A DNA stretch of 64,000 bases, taken from contig NZ_JAUALB010000001.1 of the NCBI RefSeq assembly GCF_030345795.1, positions 1,979,001-2,043,000 on the forward strand, in the 5' to 3' direction. Positions 52,259 to 61,326 of this stretch are shown here, piece after piece. This DNA is from Micromonospora sp. WMMA1363. Lineage in GTDB: Bacteria > Actinomycetota > Actinomycetes > Mycobacteriales > Micromonosporaceae. The notes under the pieces were generated by a model, which saw only the letters and a program-made list of their open reading frames with translations, was not told where the DNA came from and made no database searches. The position numbers and the translations under genes were made by a program. Positions within the stretch are counted from its first letter, which is position 1, and the number at the start of each line of letters is the position of its first letter.

Positions 52259-52738
52259 TCACATCACGTAGGTCAGGCTGGCCCAGAAGGCGAGGGCGGA
52301 GGCGGCCAGTAGCCCACTGACCGTGGTTCCCATCAGGATCAGTGCCGGGTTGACCCGGAGCCGGACGCGTACGAGCAGGTACACACCGGCGGCGGCGATG
52401 AAGGCGATCACGGCGAGGTAGACCACGAACAGGAAGCTCGCGGTGACGACGGCCGCGGCTCCGGCCGCGGCCAGTGCGGCCCGCCGTCGGCCGAGATCGC
52501 GAAGAAAGAGCAGGTAGGCGGTCATGCCGGTGAGGAGCGCGACCAGCCCCATCACGGCCGGGGCGGCGACCGTGGCGAGGGAGAGCATGAGCAGGAAGCT
52601 CGCGGCCACGGCCGCCGCTGTTGCGGCTGCGGCCAGACCGGCGCGCCGCGGCCCGAGGTCACGGAGAAGGACCAGCTGGGTGACGATGCCGGCGAAGATC
52701 GCGGTGCCACCGACGAGGATTGCGAAAGACGAGTCCAT
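52259..52738 (-). CDS. Small membrane protein built from an internal duplication
   Basis: The 159-residue protein has about five membrane segments and two similar halves: LVLLRDLGPRRAGLAAAATA with AAVAASFLLMLSLATVA, and LLFLRDLGRRRAALAAAGAA with AVVTASFLFVVYLAVIA. Each half has a short charged RDLGxRRA loop between helices. ATG 52738 follows AAGGAGG closely. I do not recognise the family; the duplication suggests a pseudo-symmetric channel, transporter or scaffold. Confidence 0.8.
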   Translation of the reverse strand: MDSSFAILVGGTAIFAGIVTQLVLLRDLGPRRAGLAAAATAAAVAASFLLMLSLATVAAPAVMGLVALLTGMTAYLLFLRDLGRRRAALAAAGAAAVVTASFLFVVYLAVIAFIAAAGVYLLVRVRLRVNPALILMGTTVSGLLAASALAFWASLTYVM

Positions 52739-52830
52739 GGTCCTCCTTCGTGTCTGAGGATTACCCGGCATCCGTGCCTTGGGGAGATCCTATTGACGCG
52801 AATGCCGGACGCGCGCCCCGCCGCAGCGGG

Positions 52831-53572
52831 TCAGCTCGTGCTGGTGCGGTGTCGCCTGAGGTGGTGGAGATCGGCAACTGCCGCGACGAGCCCGATGACC
52901 AGAAAGCAGATGATGATCAGCAGCGGCAGCCGGAACGCGAGTGTCCAGGTGCCGGTGCGGTCCAGGCTCTCGAAGAGGGCGGCCCCGACGACGGCGACCC
53001 CCAAACCGCCGCCGAACCGCTGCCCGGTCTGGAGCATGCCACCGGCGCTGCCCGCTTCGGCGCGCGGGACCTCGGACAGCGTCAGCGTCTGGTTCGGGGC
53101 CACGACCATCCCGCCGCCCACGCCAGCGGCGGCCAACCCACCACCCAGACCGGCCAGCAACAACGGCAACGTCGCCGTGTGCGGTGAGCCCGGGCCGGGC
53201 AGGAAGATGTCGACGACGGTCAGCGCGGTGATCCCCACCGCCGCCAGGAGCAGCCCCGCGGCGACCAGCGGGCGACCGATCCGCCCCGCCTTCGCCCCGG
53301 CCACGACCGAACCGACGGTTGCGCCCAGGGCCAGTGGGGTGAGCCACAGCGACGTCGGTGACCAGCAACAGCACCGCCACCAGGTCCAGCTTCGGCCGCT
53401 CGGCGGACTCGGCGACGGGGAACAGCCGCCACCCCGCGACAGCGACGGTCAGCCCGATCGGAACGTTCAGCAGGAACACCCACCGCCAGCCGAACTCGGT
53501 CCCACCGGCCACGATCAGCCCACCACCGAGCAACGGCCCCAACAGCCGGGCGAGACTGACCCCTGCCACCAC
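52831..53572 (-). pseudogene. MFS (DHA2-type) transporter remnant
   Basis: One frame holds SLARLLGPLLGGGLIVAGGT and EFGWRWVFLLNVPIGLTVAV, the TMS5-6 signature of 14-TM drug exporters, and ends after LDLVAVLLLVT near 53350. The next frame resumes much later in the protein with LWLTPLALGATVGS and GMVVAPNQTLTLSEVPRAEA, running to the C terminus. The N-terminal third and an internal part are missing and the frames do not match, so the gene is broken by deletion. Confidence 0.75.
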
Positions 53573-53647
53573 ACGAACGGCAGACCCACAACCGAGCCAG
53601 GGAGGACCGCGGAGACGACGCCTGACCCATCTCTATATAGTGGACCG

Positions 53648-54082
53648 GTGGCGTCGGTCAAGCAGTTCCAGGTTACCTTCGACTGTGCGGAGCCCGAGCG
53701 CGTCGCGCGTTTCTGGTGCGAGGTGTTGGGATACGTCGTGCCGCCGCCACCGGAGGGGTTTGCTAGTTGGGACGATTTCGATCGAGCGTTGCCGCCTGAG
53801 CGTCAGGGTTCGGAGTTCGCGTGCGTTGATCCCTCAGGTGTGGGCCCGCGACTGTTCTTCCAGCGCGTTCCCGAAGGGAAGGTCGTCAAGAATCGGCTGC
53901 ATCTTGACGTGCGGGTCGGCACCGGGCTCGTGGGTGAGGAGCGTGTGGCCGCACTTGAGGCCGAGTGCGCACGGCTGGTCCCGCTCGGCGCGGTACGCGT
54001 GCGACTACTGCGTGCCGATGGCGTCAACGAGTCGTGCCTCGTGATGCAGGACGTCGAGGGCAACGAGTTCTGCCTCGACTGA
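53648..54082 (+). CDS. VOC-superfamily (glyoxalase-like) protein
   Basis: The 144-residue protein fits one VOC unit of the actinobacterial glyoxalase-like type: FQVTFDCAEPERVARFWCEV, GYVVPPPPEGFASWDDFDRA, LFFQRVPEGKVVKNRLHLDV and the end VMQDVEGNEFCLD. GTG 53648 precedes the first strand. Such proteins bind metal and act in detoxification, drug binding or dioxygenation; no specific substrate can be named. Confidence 0.85.
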   Translation: MASVKQFQVTFDCAEPERVARFWCEVLGYVVPPPPEGFASWDDFDRALPPERQGSEFACVDPSGVGPRLFFQRVPEGKVVKNRLHLDVRVGTGLVGEERVAALEAECARLVPLGAVRVRLLRADGVNESCLVMQDVEGNEFCLD

Positions 54083-54566
54083 GTGGGCGCGCGGACGGGG
54101 CGCCGCCGCCAGCCGACTGGCCGCAGTTCGCCTTCACGAAGGGTTCTCCCGAGCGGCCGCGCCGTTGTCACCCACGACGACATGGACCAGGATGTTCACT
54201 TATACCGGCACGACTCGAGCGCAAGGCGGCGCGAAACCGGATGCGCCGAGACGTCGACCTGGTCGTTGCGGAGCCCACCGTGCGGATCGAGCCCAACGCC
54301 ACCGTGCTGCGGGAACAGACGACACCATCACATAGTGGATCGTGAACGATTCGGGGGAAACGAGCTCCACGCGTTCGCGTCGCGTCCCACCGAGTGAGCG
54401 GACGGTTACCCACGGCCAGCCGGTGGACTAGCGTTTACCTGCGTGTTGCCACCGATGCCGACGCGCCTCGGCCGACCCTGGCCCGCCCGATCGGTTGGTT
54501 TCCGCGCGAAGTCGCACCGCCGGCGCGCCGGTTGGGCAGGATCGTCCCCAACGAGGAGGTGCCGTC
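54083..54566. other. Gap without a convincing gene; possible VOC-like debris
   Basis: No intact gene is seen. The piece just before 54397 reads VDRERFGGNELHAFASRPTE before a stop, weakly like the end of another VOC protein (DPEGNEFxxF). This might be a decayed second copy. The part 54400-54566 should hold the promoter of the RusA-like gene. Confidence 0.35.
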
Positions 54567-54998
54567 GTGCAGGACATCCGCACTCTCGCCCTGTCGTTCG
54601 AGGTGAGCGGCCTGCCACCGGTCAAAGCCGAGGCGCTGTCCATCTTCGCCGCCGGGCACCGGCAGGCGACGAGGGTCCGCGCCCTGCTCCAGGCGGCCTG
54701 CGAGGCGGCCCAGCGCACCGGCTGGACCCCGCTGTCCGGGCCGGTCGAGGTGGACCTCGTGCTGCGTTGCCCGCCGGGGCACCGCACCTCCGACGCGAGC
54801 ACCCTGCTCGGCGGGGTGTGCGCGGTGCTCCAGGACAAGAAGCGGGTGGCCAGCATCGGCCTGGCCCACCTCGGCGTCCTGGTGGACGTCGCCCTCTACG
54901 ACGACGACCGGCAGATCCGGAAGTTGACGTACCGGGAGGAGCCCGCGGAGGACTGCTCGTACGAGGTACGGGTGGCCGCCGTACCGGCCGTGGTTTGA
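54567..54998 (+). CDS. Small protein with RusA-like pattern
   Basis: The 143-residue protein has the strand GPVEVDLVLRCPPG, then TSDASTLLGGVCAVLQDK and VALYDDDRQIRKLTYREEP with YEVRVAAVPA. This order resembles RusA Holliday-junction resolvases (D-x-DN-x-xK ... DDxQI), but the usual DNLxK is altered, so nuclease activity is doubtful. GTG 54567 follows GAGGAG. It lies beside another small uncharacterised gene. Function stays open. Confidence 0.65.
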   Translation: MQDIRTLALSFEVSGLPPVKAEALSIFAAGHRQATRVRALLQAACEAAQRTGWTPLSGPVEVDLVLRCPPGHRTSDASTLLGGVCAVLQDKKRVASIGLAHLGVLVDVALYDDDRQIRKLTYREEPAEDCSYEVRVAAVPAVV

Positions 54999-55063
54999 CC
55001 GACGGCCGTGGTTTGACCGACAGCCACGGTGGGGTACCGCGGTCGCCGAGGAAGGGAGCGCCG

Positions 55064-55333
55064 ATGTCGGATCCACATGTCACGCTGGACCCCCGCGACG
55101 CCGTGCAGAGGAAGCTGCGCGGCCCGCTGGAAGACCAGCTGACATCGGCACTCCAGGCCGCGACCGAACGGGTCCGGGCCGGCTACACCGGTGAACCGGT
55201 CGAGCAGGTCTGCCAGCGACTGCTGGACGAGACCCGGGCCGGCCTGCACCCCGACATCGCGGCCGGCTTCCAGCCGGACATGGACGAGTTCTGCCGGGTG
55301 GCCGTGGCGATCGTGCGCGGCGCCGCCACCTGA
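55064..55333 (+). CDS. Small uncharacterised helical protein
   Basis: The 89-residue protein begins SDPHVTLDPRDAVQRKLRGP and ends DIAAGFQPDMDEFCRVAVAI before VRGAAT. It has helix-rich composition, no signal peptide and no Cys cluster. ATG 55064 follows GAAGGGAG. It is 65 nt after the RusA-like gene and convergent with the HAD hydrolase gene. I do not recognise the family. Confidence 0.7.
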   Translation: MSDPHVTLDPRDAVQRKLRGPLEDQLTSALQAATERVRAGYTGEPVEQVCQRLLDETRAGLHPDIAAGFQPDMDEFCRVAVAIVRGAAT

Positions 55334-55382
55334 GGATCACTTCGACCCGGTCCGGGCCGGCCGCAAGCTGGGAGACCGCCGG

Positions 55383-56087
55383 TCAGAAGTGCCGGAGCAG
55401 GTCCGGGAAGACGGCGAGGTGCAAGACACCCTCGTCACCCCGATCCAACTCGTCGTGCTCGAGCACCCAGGTGTTCTCGTTGGGAATGAACACGGCGTTC
55501 ATCCCGGCGGCACGGGCCGGCAGGATGTCCGACCTCGGCGAGTTGCCGATCATCCACCCGCGGGACGGGTCGAAGCCGTGCGCGTTCGCCAGCCACCGAT
55601 AGGTGTCGGCATTCTTCTCCGGCACGATGTGTGCCGCCGTGAAGTGGTGCAGCAGGTCGGACGCGTCGAGCTTGCGCTGCTGCTCCTCCCGCTCGCCCTT
55701 GGTGAGCAGCAGCAGCTCGTGCCGGCCGGCCAGGTCGACCAGCGCCTCGGCCACGCCCGGCATCAGCTCCACCCGGTGCTCGACCAGCGCGGTCGCCAGT
55801 TCCTCGATCCCGCGCCGCTCGGTGTCGGTGGCCGGGCGCTCCCGCAGGTGCTCGAAGCACTCCCCCAGGCTGCGCAGAAAGACCCTGCTGCCGTAGCCGT
55901 GCGCGGCCGCGTTGGCGCGCTCGACGTCGGCGAGGATGGCGCGGATCTCGGCCCGGTCCAGGGTCGGGTGGTCCACCCACGTCAGAAAGTCGTCGACGAC
56001 CCGCTCGAACACGACATTGTTCTCCCACAGCGTGTCGTCGGCGTCGAAGACCAGCACCTGACCATACCGGCGCGTCACGCCCCGCAT
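55383..56087 (-). CDS. HAD-superfamily hydrolase
   Basis: The 234-residue protein has HAD motif I VLVFDADDTLWENNVVF with the nucleophile Asp and acid Asp, motif II LLLLTKGEREEQQRK, and motif IV WMIGNSPRSDILPARAAGMN. It is a phosphatase of the FMN/phosphoglycolate-like group; the substrate is unknown. ATG 56087 follows GGGAGGG closely, so longer starts are unlikely. A perfect 20-bp tandem repeat lies just upstream. Confidence 0.9.
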   Translation of the reverse strand: MRGVTRRYGQVLVFDADDTLWENNVVFERVVDDFLTWVDHPTLDRAEIRAILADVERANAAAHGYGSRVFLRSLGECFEHLRERPATDTERRGIEELATALVEHRVELMPGVAEALVDLAGRHELLLLTKGEREEQQRKLDASDLLHHFTAAHIVPEKNADTYRWLANAHGFDPSRGWMIGNSPRSDILPARAAGMNAVFIPNENTWVLEHDELDRGDEGVLHLAVFPDLLRHF

Positions 56088-56100
56088 CCGTCCCTCCCGT

Positions 56101-56140
56101 CGTCGGGCCCCGGCCACCGTCGTCGGGCCCCGGCCACCGT
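56101..56140. repeat. 20-bp perfect tandem duplication upstream of HAD gene
   Basis: CGTCGGGCCCCGGCCACCGT occurs at 56101-56120 and again at 56121-56140, within the spacer before the HAD gene start. It may be a slippage product or duplicate a promoter element. Confidence 0.95.
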
Positions 56141-56196
56141 AGTCGGCCGGCGGCGTCCGGTCACCCGGGTTCCGAAGCCGTGGTCGGCCCACGTTC

Positions 56197-58902
56197 CTAC
56201 CGGCGGCGGGTGAGAATGAGGTCGGCGACCAGGGCGGTCCAGCCGGTCTGGTGCCAGGCGCCGAGGCCGGCGCCGTTGTCGCCGTGGAAGTACTCGGGAA
56301 AGGCGATCAGGTCGCGCCAGTCCGGGTGGGTCTGGAAGAGCTGCGCGGCGCCGTAGATCGGTCGCCGGCCCCAGCCGTCCCGAGTGAACAGCGCGATCAG
56401 CCGGGCGGACAGGTCGTCGGCGATCTCGTCGAGGCTCGGCTTGACCCCCGAGCGGGTCGGGTACTCCACCTGAAGATCTTCGCCGAAGAACGCGGCGTAC
56501 TCACGCAGCGCGCCGATCAGCAGGAAGTTGGTCGGAATCCAGATCGGCCCACGCCAGTTGGAGTTGCCGCCGAACAGGCCACTGGTGGACTCGGCCGGCT
56601 CGTACCCGACCCGGAACTCCTGGCCGCCGAGCGTCACCGCGAACGGCTTGTCCAGGTGGGCGCGGGAGAGTGTCCGCAGTCCGTACTCGGAGAGGAACTC
56701 GTCGGTGTCGAGCATCCGGGCAAGTAGCCGGACGATCTGTTCCGGGCCGACCATGGACAGCAGCCGCTGCTGGCGACCGTCCGGGCCGAGCCGCCGGGTA
56801 CCGATCACGTCGGCGTACTCGGGGCGGTTGGTGAGGAACCAGCGCAGCCGCGCGCCCAGTTCGGGCAGCTGGTGCAGGGTCTTCGCGGTGAGCCGGGTAA
56901 CGGCGGCGAGGGGCAGCAGCCCGACCACCGAGCGCACCTTCAGCGGCACCCTCGTCCCGTCGGCCAGCCGCAGCACGTCGTAGAAGAAGGCATCCTCGGC
57001 GTCCCACAGGCCCTGCTCGTAGGCCGCCGCGGCGATGTACGCGAAGTGCTCGAAGAACTTCGTCGCGGTGTCCACCCAGGTGCGATCACGCTCGGCGAGC
57101 ACGATCGCGATGTCGAGCAGGTTGAGCGCGTACATCGCCATCCACCCGGTGCCGTCGGACTGCTCCAGCACCCCGGCCACCGGCAACGCCGCCGACCGGT
57201 CGAACGGGCCGACGTTGTCCAGCCCGAGGAAGCCGCCCTCGAAGACGTTGTTGCCGCCGGTGTCCTGGCGGTTGACCCACCAGGTGAAGTTGAGCAGCAG
57301 CTTGTGCATCACCCGGGCGAGGAAGGCGTGGTCCCGCCCACCGTCGATCTCGAACACCTTCAGCGCCGCCCAGGCGTGCACCGGCGGGTTCACGTCGCCG
57401 AAGGCCCACTCGTACGCCGGGATCTGGCCGTTGGGGTGCAGGTACCACTCGCGCAGCAGGAGCAGCAGCTGCTCCTTGGCGAAACCCGGGTCGACCCGGG
57501 CGATGGCCACACAGTGGAACGCCAGGTCCCAGGCGGCGTACCACGGGTACTCCCACGGGTCCGGCATGGAGATCACGTCGAAGCTGGTCATGTGCCACCA
57601 GTGGCTGTTGCGCCCGTGCCGGCGCCCGGGCGGCGGGGGCGACGAGCCCGGATCACCCGCCAACCAGCGCTTGACGTCGAAGTGGTAGAACTGCTTGCCC
57701 CACATCAGCCCGGCGATCGCCTGCCGGGCGATCAGCGCCTCGTCCGGCGTGACCCCGGCGGGGATCACCCCGGCGAAGAAGCGGTTCGCCTCGGCCCGCC
57801 GCGCCCAGACCGCCGAGTCGAAGCCGTCGCCCAGGTCGGCCGGCGGGGGCGGGGTGTCGCCCGGGGGCCGCGCGGTCCGGGTCAGCCGCAGCCGGATCTG
57901 CCGCTGCGCGCCGGCCGGCACGCTCAGCACGTAGTGCAGGGCACCCTTGGTGCCCTGCCGCTCCGGGTTGACCGTCGGCGCGCCGCACACCACGTGATCG
58001 TTGATCCCGTCCTTCGGGTAGCGGGATCGGCTCGGCAACCCCCACAACCGCTCGGCGTTGGTGTCGTTGTCGCACAGCAGCGGGGTCGGCTCGCCGTCGC
58101 CCTCCAGCAGGAGTTGGCCGAGCACCCGGTGCTGCCCGACCAACCGGGTCCCCCGGCCGACGATCCGGGGGAGCCGGTCACCGCCGGGCAGGCCCCACGC
58201 CCAGGTGTTGCGGAACCACAGCGTGGGCAGCACGTGCAGGGTTTCGGCCCGGTCGCCCCGGTTGGCGACGGTGATCAGGACGCACATGTCGGTGGGGCTC
58301 GCCTTGGCGTAGTCGACGGTCACCGCCCAGTACCGGTCGTCGTCGAAGATCCCGGTGTCGACCAGCTCGTACTCGGTGTCGTCCCGGCCCCGCAGCCCGT
58401 TCACCGCGACGAGTTCGTCGTACGGGAAGACGGCCTGCGGGTAGTGGTAGCGCCAACGCATCCAGGAGTGGGTGGGGGTGGAATCCTCGTACCACCAGTA
58501 GTCCTTGGCGTCCTCGCCGTGGTTGCCGCCGTCCCCGCCGAGGCCGAACATCCGCTCCTTGAGGATCGGGTCCCGGCCGTTCCACAGGGCCAGCGCGAAG
58601 CAGAAGGTCTGCCGGTCGTCGCAGACGCCCGCCATGCCGTCCTCGTTCCACCGGTAGGCTCGGGACCGCGCGTGGTCGTGGGGAAAGTAGTCCCACGCCG
58701 TGCCGTGTTCGCTGTAGTCCTCCCGTACCGTCCCCCAGGCCCGTTCGGACAGATAGGGGCCCCATGCGCGCCACTCCTGCTCCCCCGCGTCTGCCTGGGC
58801 GAGCCGGATCCGCTCGGGGTCGGGCGCGGATGCGTCGGGGGGCACGTCGGTGATCACTCGCACATCTTCGACGCCGCCGGGGTACTTCACCACAGCGGCC
58901 AT
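56197..58902 (-). CDS. Large glucosidase-like glycoside hydrolase (GH63/MGH1 type)
   Basis: The 901-residue protein matches actinobacterial GH63-like glucosidases: WGPYLSERAWGTVREDYSEH and AWDYFPHDHARSRAYRWNED at the N terminus, and an (alpha/alpha)6 barrel part with DPWEYPWYAAWDLAFHCVAI, NGQIPAYEWAFGDVNPPVHA and NSNWRGPIWIPTNFLL. It should remove glucose from alpha-glucans or glycosides in the cytoplasm (no signal peptide). It is divergent from the debranching enzyme gene, 42 nt away, so both may be controlled together in glycogen or maltooligosaccharide turnover. Confidence 0.9.
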   Translation of the reverse strand: MAAVVKYPGGVEDVRVITDVPPDASAPDPERIRLAQADAGEQEWRAWGPYLSERAWGTVREDYSEHGTAWDYFPHDHARSRAYRWNEDGMAGVCDDRQTFCFALALWNGRDPILKERMFGLGGDGGNHGEDAKDYWWYEDSTPTHSWMRWRYHYPQAVFPYDELVAVNGLRGRDDTEYELVDTGIFDDDRYWAVTVDYAKASPTDMCVLITVANRGDRAETLHVLPTLWFRNTWAWGLPGGDRLPRIVGRGTRLVGQHRVLGQLLLEGDGEPTPLLCDNDTNAERLWGLPSRSRYPKDGINDHVVCGAPTVNPERQGTKGALHYVLSVPAGAQRQIRLRLTRTARPPGDTPPPPADLGDGFDSAVWARRAEANRFFAGVIPAGVTPDEALIARQAIAGLMWGKQFYHFDVKRWLAGDPGSSPPPPGRRHGRNSHWWHMTSFDVISMPDPWEYPWYAAWDLAFHCVAIARVDPGFAKEQLLLLLREWYLHPNGQIPAYEWAFGDVNPPVHAWAALKVFEIDGGRDHAFLARVMHKLLLNFTWWVNRQDTGGNNVFEGGFLGLDNVGPFDRSAALPVAGVLEQSDGTGWMAMYALNLLDIAIVLAERDRTWVDTATKFFEHFAYIAAAAYEQGLWDAEDAFFYDVLRLADGTRVPLKVRSVVGLLPLAAVTRLTAKTLHQLPELGARLRWFLTNRPEYADVIGTRRLGPDGRQQRLLSMVGPEQIVRLLARMLDTDEFLSEYGLRTLSRAHLDKPFAVTLGGQEFRVGYEPAESTSGLFGGNSNWRGPIWIPTNFLLIGALREYAAFFGEDLQVEYPTRSGVKPSLDEIADDLSARLIALFTRDGWGRRPIYGAAQLFQTHPDWRDLIAFPEYFHGDNGAGLGAWHQTGWTALVADLILTRRR

Positions 58903-58944
58903 TCTCGTCGTGGCGCTTCACACCTCGCCGCCGGTGGAGGAAAG

Positions 58945-60891
58945 TTGATCGACATTCGGTTCGGGCCGCAGGCCTGCGGCGAGTTGACCAGCGCCGCCAG
59001 CCACGAGTGGCTGGTGCCCGACGGCCTCGGCGGGTATGCGATGGGCACCGTCGCCGGGCTGCGGACGCGCCGCTACCACGGACTGCTGGTGGTGGGCGGC
59101 GAGACACCGGCGTCCCGACGGTTGGCACTGGCGAGCCTCGACCCGGCGGTTGTCCTGCCCGCCGGCGCGCGAATCCGCCTCGGCGCGCACGAGTGGGCCT
59201 CCGGCGACCTGGATCCGCGGGGCTTCGAGCTGGTGGAACGCTTCGACCTCGCCGATGGGCTGCCGCGCTGGCGCTGGCGGATCGGCGACGTGGTGATCGA
59301 GCGGGAACTGGCGACGACGCACGGCCGGCCGTGCGTGGCCGTCGTGCACCGGTTGGTCACCGGCGGTCCGGTCCGGCTGGAGCTGGCTGCCGCGTGCACC
59401 TGGCGGGACGCCCACGGCGAGCGCCGCGCCGACGGGCCGGCGCCGCGGCAGGACCCGGTGGCCGACGGCGCCGTGGTCGAGGGCTCGTTCCGGCTGTCCG
59501 GCCCCGGGTGGGTGCCCGCGGGCCAGTGGTGGCTCGGCGCGTACCACCGCGAGGAGGCCGCGCGCGGGTTACGCCCGGACGAGGATCTGTGGTATGCGGG
59601 CCACTTCTCCGGCCTGCTGGACCGACCGGGTGACACCGTGTCGGTGCTCGCCTGGGCCGGTGACCTGGCCGCCGAGCCGCCGCCGGGGCCGGCGGTGGTG
59701 GCCGCCGCGCGGGCCCGCAACCGGGCGGTGGTGGCGGCGGGACGGCCGGCCGACCCGGTCGAGGCCACGCTCGTGGCGGCCGCCGACACATTCATGATCG
59801 ACACCGGTCGCGGTCCGGACGTGGTAGCCGGCTACCCGTGGTTCGGAGCCTGGTCGCGGGACACAATGATCTCGTACGAGGGGCTGTTCCTGTGCACCGG
59901 TCGCGTGGATTCCGGCCGCGCGCTGCTGCGGTCGTACGCGGCAACGCTGTCGGAGGGGATGCTCGCCAACACCGCCGACACCGGCCGGGTGGAGTACAAC
60001 ACCGTCGACGGCACACTGTGGTTCCTGCACGCGGTGAACCGGCACGTCACCGTCACCGGCGACACCGACCTGGCCGCCGAGTTGCTGCCCGCGCTGCGTG
60101 GCGTCGTCGACGCCCACCTCGCCGGCACCCGGTTCGGGATCGCCGTCGACCCGGCCGACGGACTGCTCACCCAGGGCACCCCGGACTCCCCGGACACCGC
60201 GCTGACCTGGATGGACGCCCGGGTGTACGGGGTGCCGGTGACGCCCCGGACCGGCAAGCCGGTCGAGGTCAACGCATTGTGGGTCAACGGCCTGGCCGGG
60301 CTCGCCGAACTGGCGGACCTGGCCAGGCAGGACGCCACCGATCTGCGGCGGCTACACGGCCGGGCGGTCGCCGCGTTCCGGGAGCGGTTCCCCGCCCCGA
60401 CCGGATGGCTGCACGACGTGGTGGACGCGCCCGCGCCGGCGTACCCGCTGGGCGGGGCCGCCGTCCACGACGACGACCTGCTGCGCCCCAACCAGGTGCT
60501 GGCCTGGTCACTCCCGTTCGCCCCGCTGGGCCCGGACGAACCGACACTGCGCCGCATCGCCGCCGGACTGCTCACCCCGCTTGGCCTGCGCAGTCTCTCC
60601 CCCGACTCGCCGGAGTTCGTCGGCCGGCACCGGGGCGGTCCGGCCGAGCGAGACGGCGCCTACCACCAGGGCACCGTCTGGCCGTGGCTGCTCGGCCCGT
60701 TCGTGGACGCGAGTCGGCGCGCCAAGCTCCCCGTCGACGAGCTGTTCGCCGGGGTCGAGGCGCACCTGACCGAGTTCGGCCTCGGCTCGGTCAGCGAGAC
60801 CGCCGACGGTCTTCCCCCGCACCGGGCGACCGGATGCCCGTTCCAGGCATGGTCGGTCGCCGAGCTGCTGCGGGTGCGCCGGATCCGGTAG
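58945..60891 (+). CDS. Glycogen debranching enzyme (amylo-alpha-1,6-glucosidase)
   Basis: The 648-residue protein has the bacterial/archaeal debranching N-terminal domain (EWLVPDGLGGYAMGTVAGLR, TRRYHGLLV) and the (alpha/alpha)6 catalytic domain with GYPWFGAWSRDTMISYEGLF, VEYNTVDGTLWFLHAVNRH, LTWMDARVYGVPVTPRTGKP and GAYHQGTVWPWLLGPFVDA. It hydrolyses alpha-1,6 branches of glycogen. A TTG start at 58945 is proposed because GGAGG lies just upstream and similarity begins there. A remnant of a glycosyltransferase follows it, and the glucosidase gene is divergent from it. Confidence 0.9.
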   Translation: MIDIRFGPQACGELTSAASHEWLVPDGLGGYAMGTVAGLRTRRYHGLLVVGGETPASRRLALASLDPAVVLPAGARIRLGAHEWASGDLDPRGFELVERFDLADGLPRWRWRIGDVVIERELATTHGRPCVAVVHRLVTGGPVRLELAAACTWRDAHGERRADGPAPRQDPVADGAVVEGSFRLSGPGWVPAGQWWLGAYHREEAARGLRPDEDLWYAGHFSGLLDRPGDTVSVLAWAGDLAAEPPPGPAVVAAARARNRAVVAAGRPADPVEATLVAAADTFMIDTGRGPDVVAGYPWFGAWSRDTMISYEGLFLCTGRVDSGRALLRSYAATLSEGMLANTADTGRVEYNTVDGTLWFLHAVNRHVTVTGDTDLAAELLPALRGVVDAHLAGTRFGIAVDPADGLLTQGTPDSPDTALTWMDARVYGVPVTPRTGKPVEVNALWVNGLAGLAELADLARQDATDLRRLHGRAVAAFRERFPAPTGWLHDVVDAPAPAYPLGGAAVHDDDLLRPNQVLAWSLPFAPLGPDEPTLRRIAAGLLTPLGLRSLSPDSPEFVGRHRGGPAERDGAYHQGTVWPWLLGPFVDASRRAKLPVDELFAGVEAHLTEFGLGSVSETADGLPPHRATGCPFQAWSVAELLRVRRIR

Positions 60892-61326
60892 GCAGCGCTT
60901 TACACGACCGCAACGATTGCGTCTCCGCTGGTTAGCCGTCCACCAGCAGGATTGGTCCCGATCCAGTCGCGACGTCAACGGGGCACCGGAAGTGGTGCCG
61001 GCCGGCGCGCGCTCGGGGACAACTCAGAGGGGGCCGCTGTCACCAACCGCCGACGTGATCGACATCCAGCCCGCCCGGCACCACCGCGTGCTGATGCTGT
61101 CCTGGGAGTACCCCGCCGGTGCTCGTCGGCGGCCTCGGCCGCCACGTCCACGCCCTCTCCGTCGCCCTCGCCGCCACCGGTCAGGCGAGCCGCGCCGGAG
61201 CATCGAGATCCCTGAGGGCAACCTCCTCGCGGTCGGCGCCGCCGGCTGAGCCGCCCTCCGGTCGGCGCGCCCACCTCGGCGAACGGGCTGGCGGCCCGTC
61301 TCCTGACCTAAGGTGTACGCCGGGCG
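60892..61326. other. Gap holding a glycosyltransferase remnant and the kinase promoter
   Basis: Only the GT4 fragment at 61053-61200 is recognisable here. The remaining sequence, including 61200-61326 before the kinase start, shows no gene or clear regulatory motif. Confidence 0.6.
61053..61200 (+). pseudogene. Glycosyltransferase family 4, 5' remnant with frameshift
   Basis: From GTG 61053 the frame reads HHRVLMLSWEYP, the usual start of glycogen-synthase-like GT4 enzymes. After one extra C in a C run near 61113 the next frame continues PVLVGGLGRHVHALSVALAA before similarity ends at about 61195. Only the N-terminal 45 or so residues remain. GT4 genes often sit next to debranching enzyme genes, as here. 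Confidence 0.75.

Noticed and set aside
56872..60891. A 1,339-codon plus-strand frame
   Set aside because: Only the part from 58945 is real (debranching enzyme). The earlier part is antisense to the glucosidase gene.
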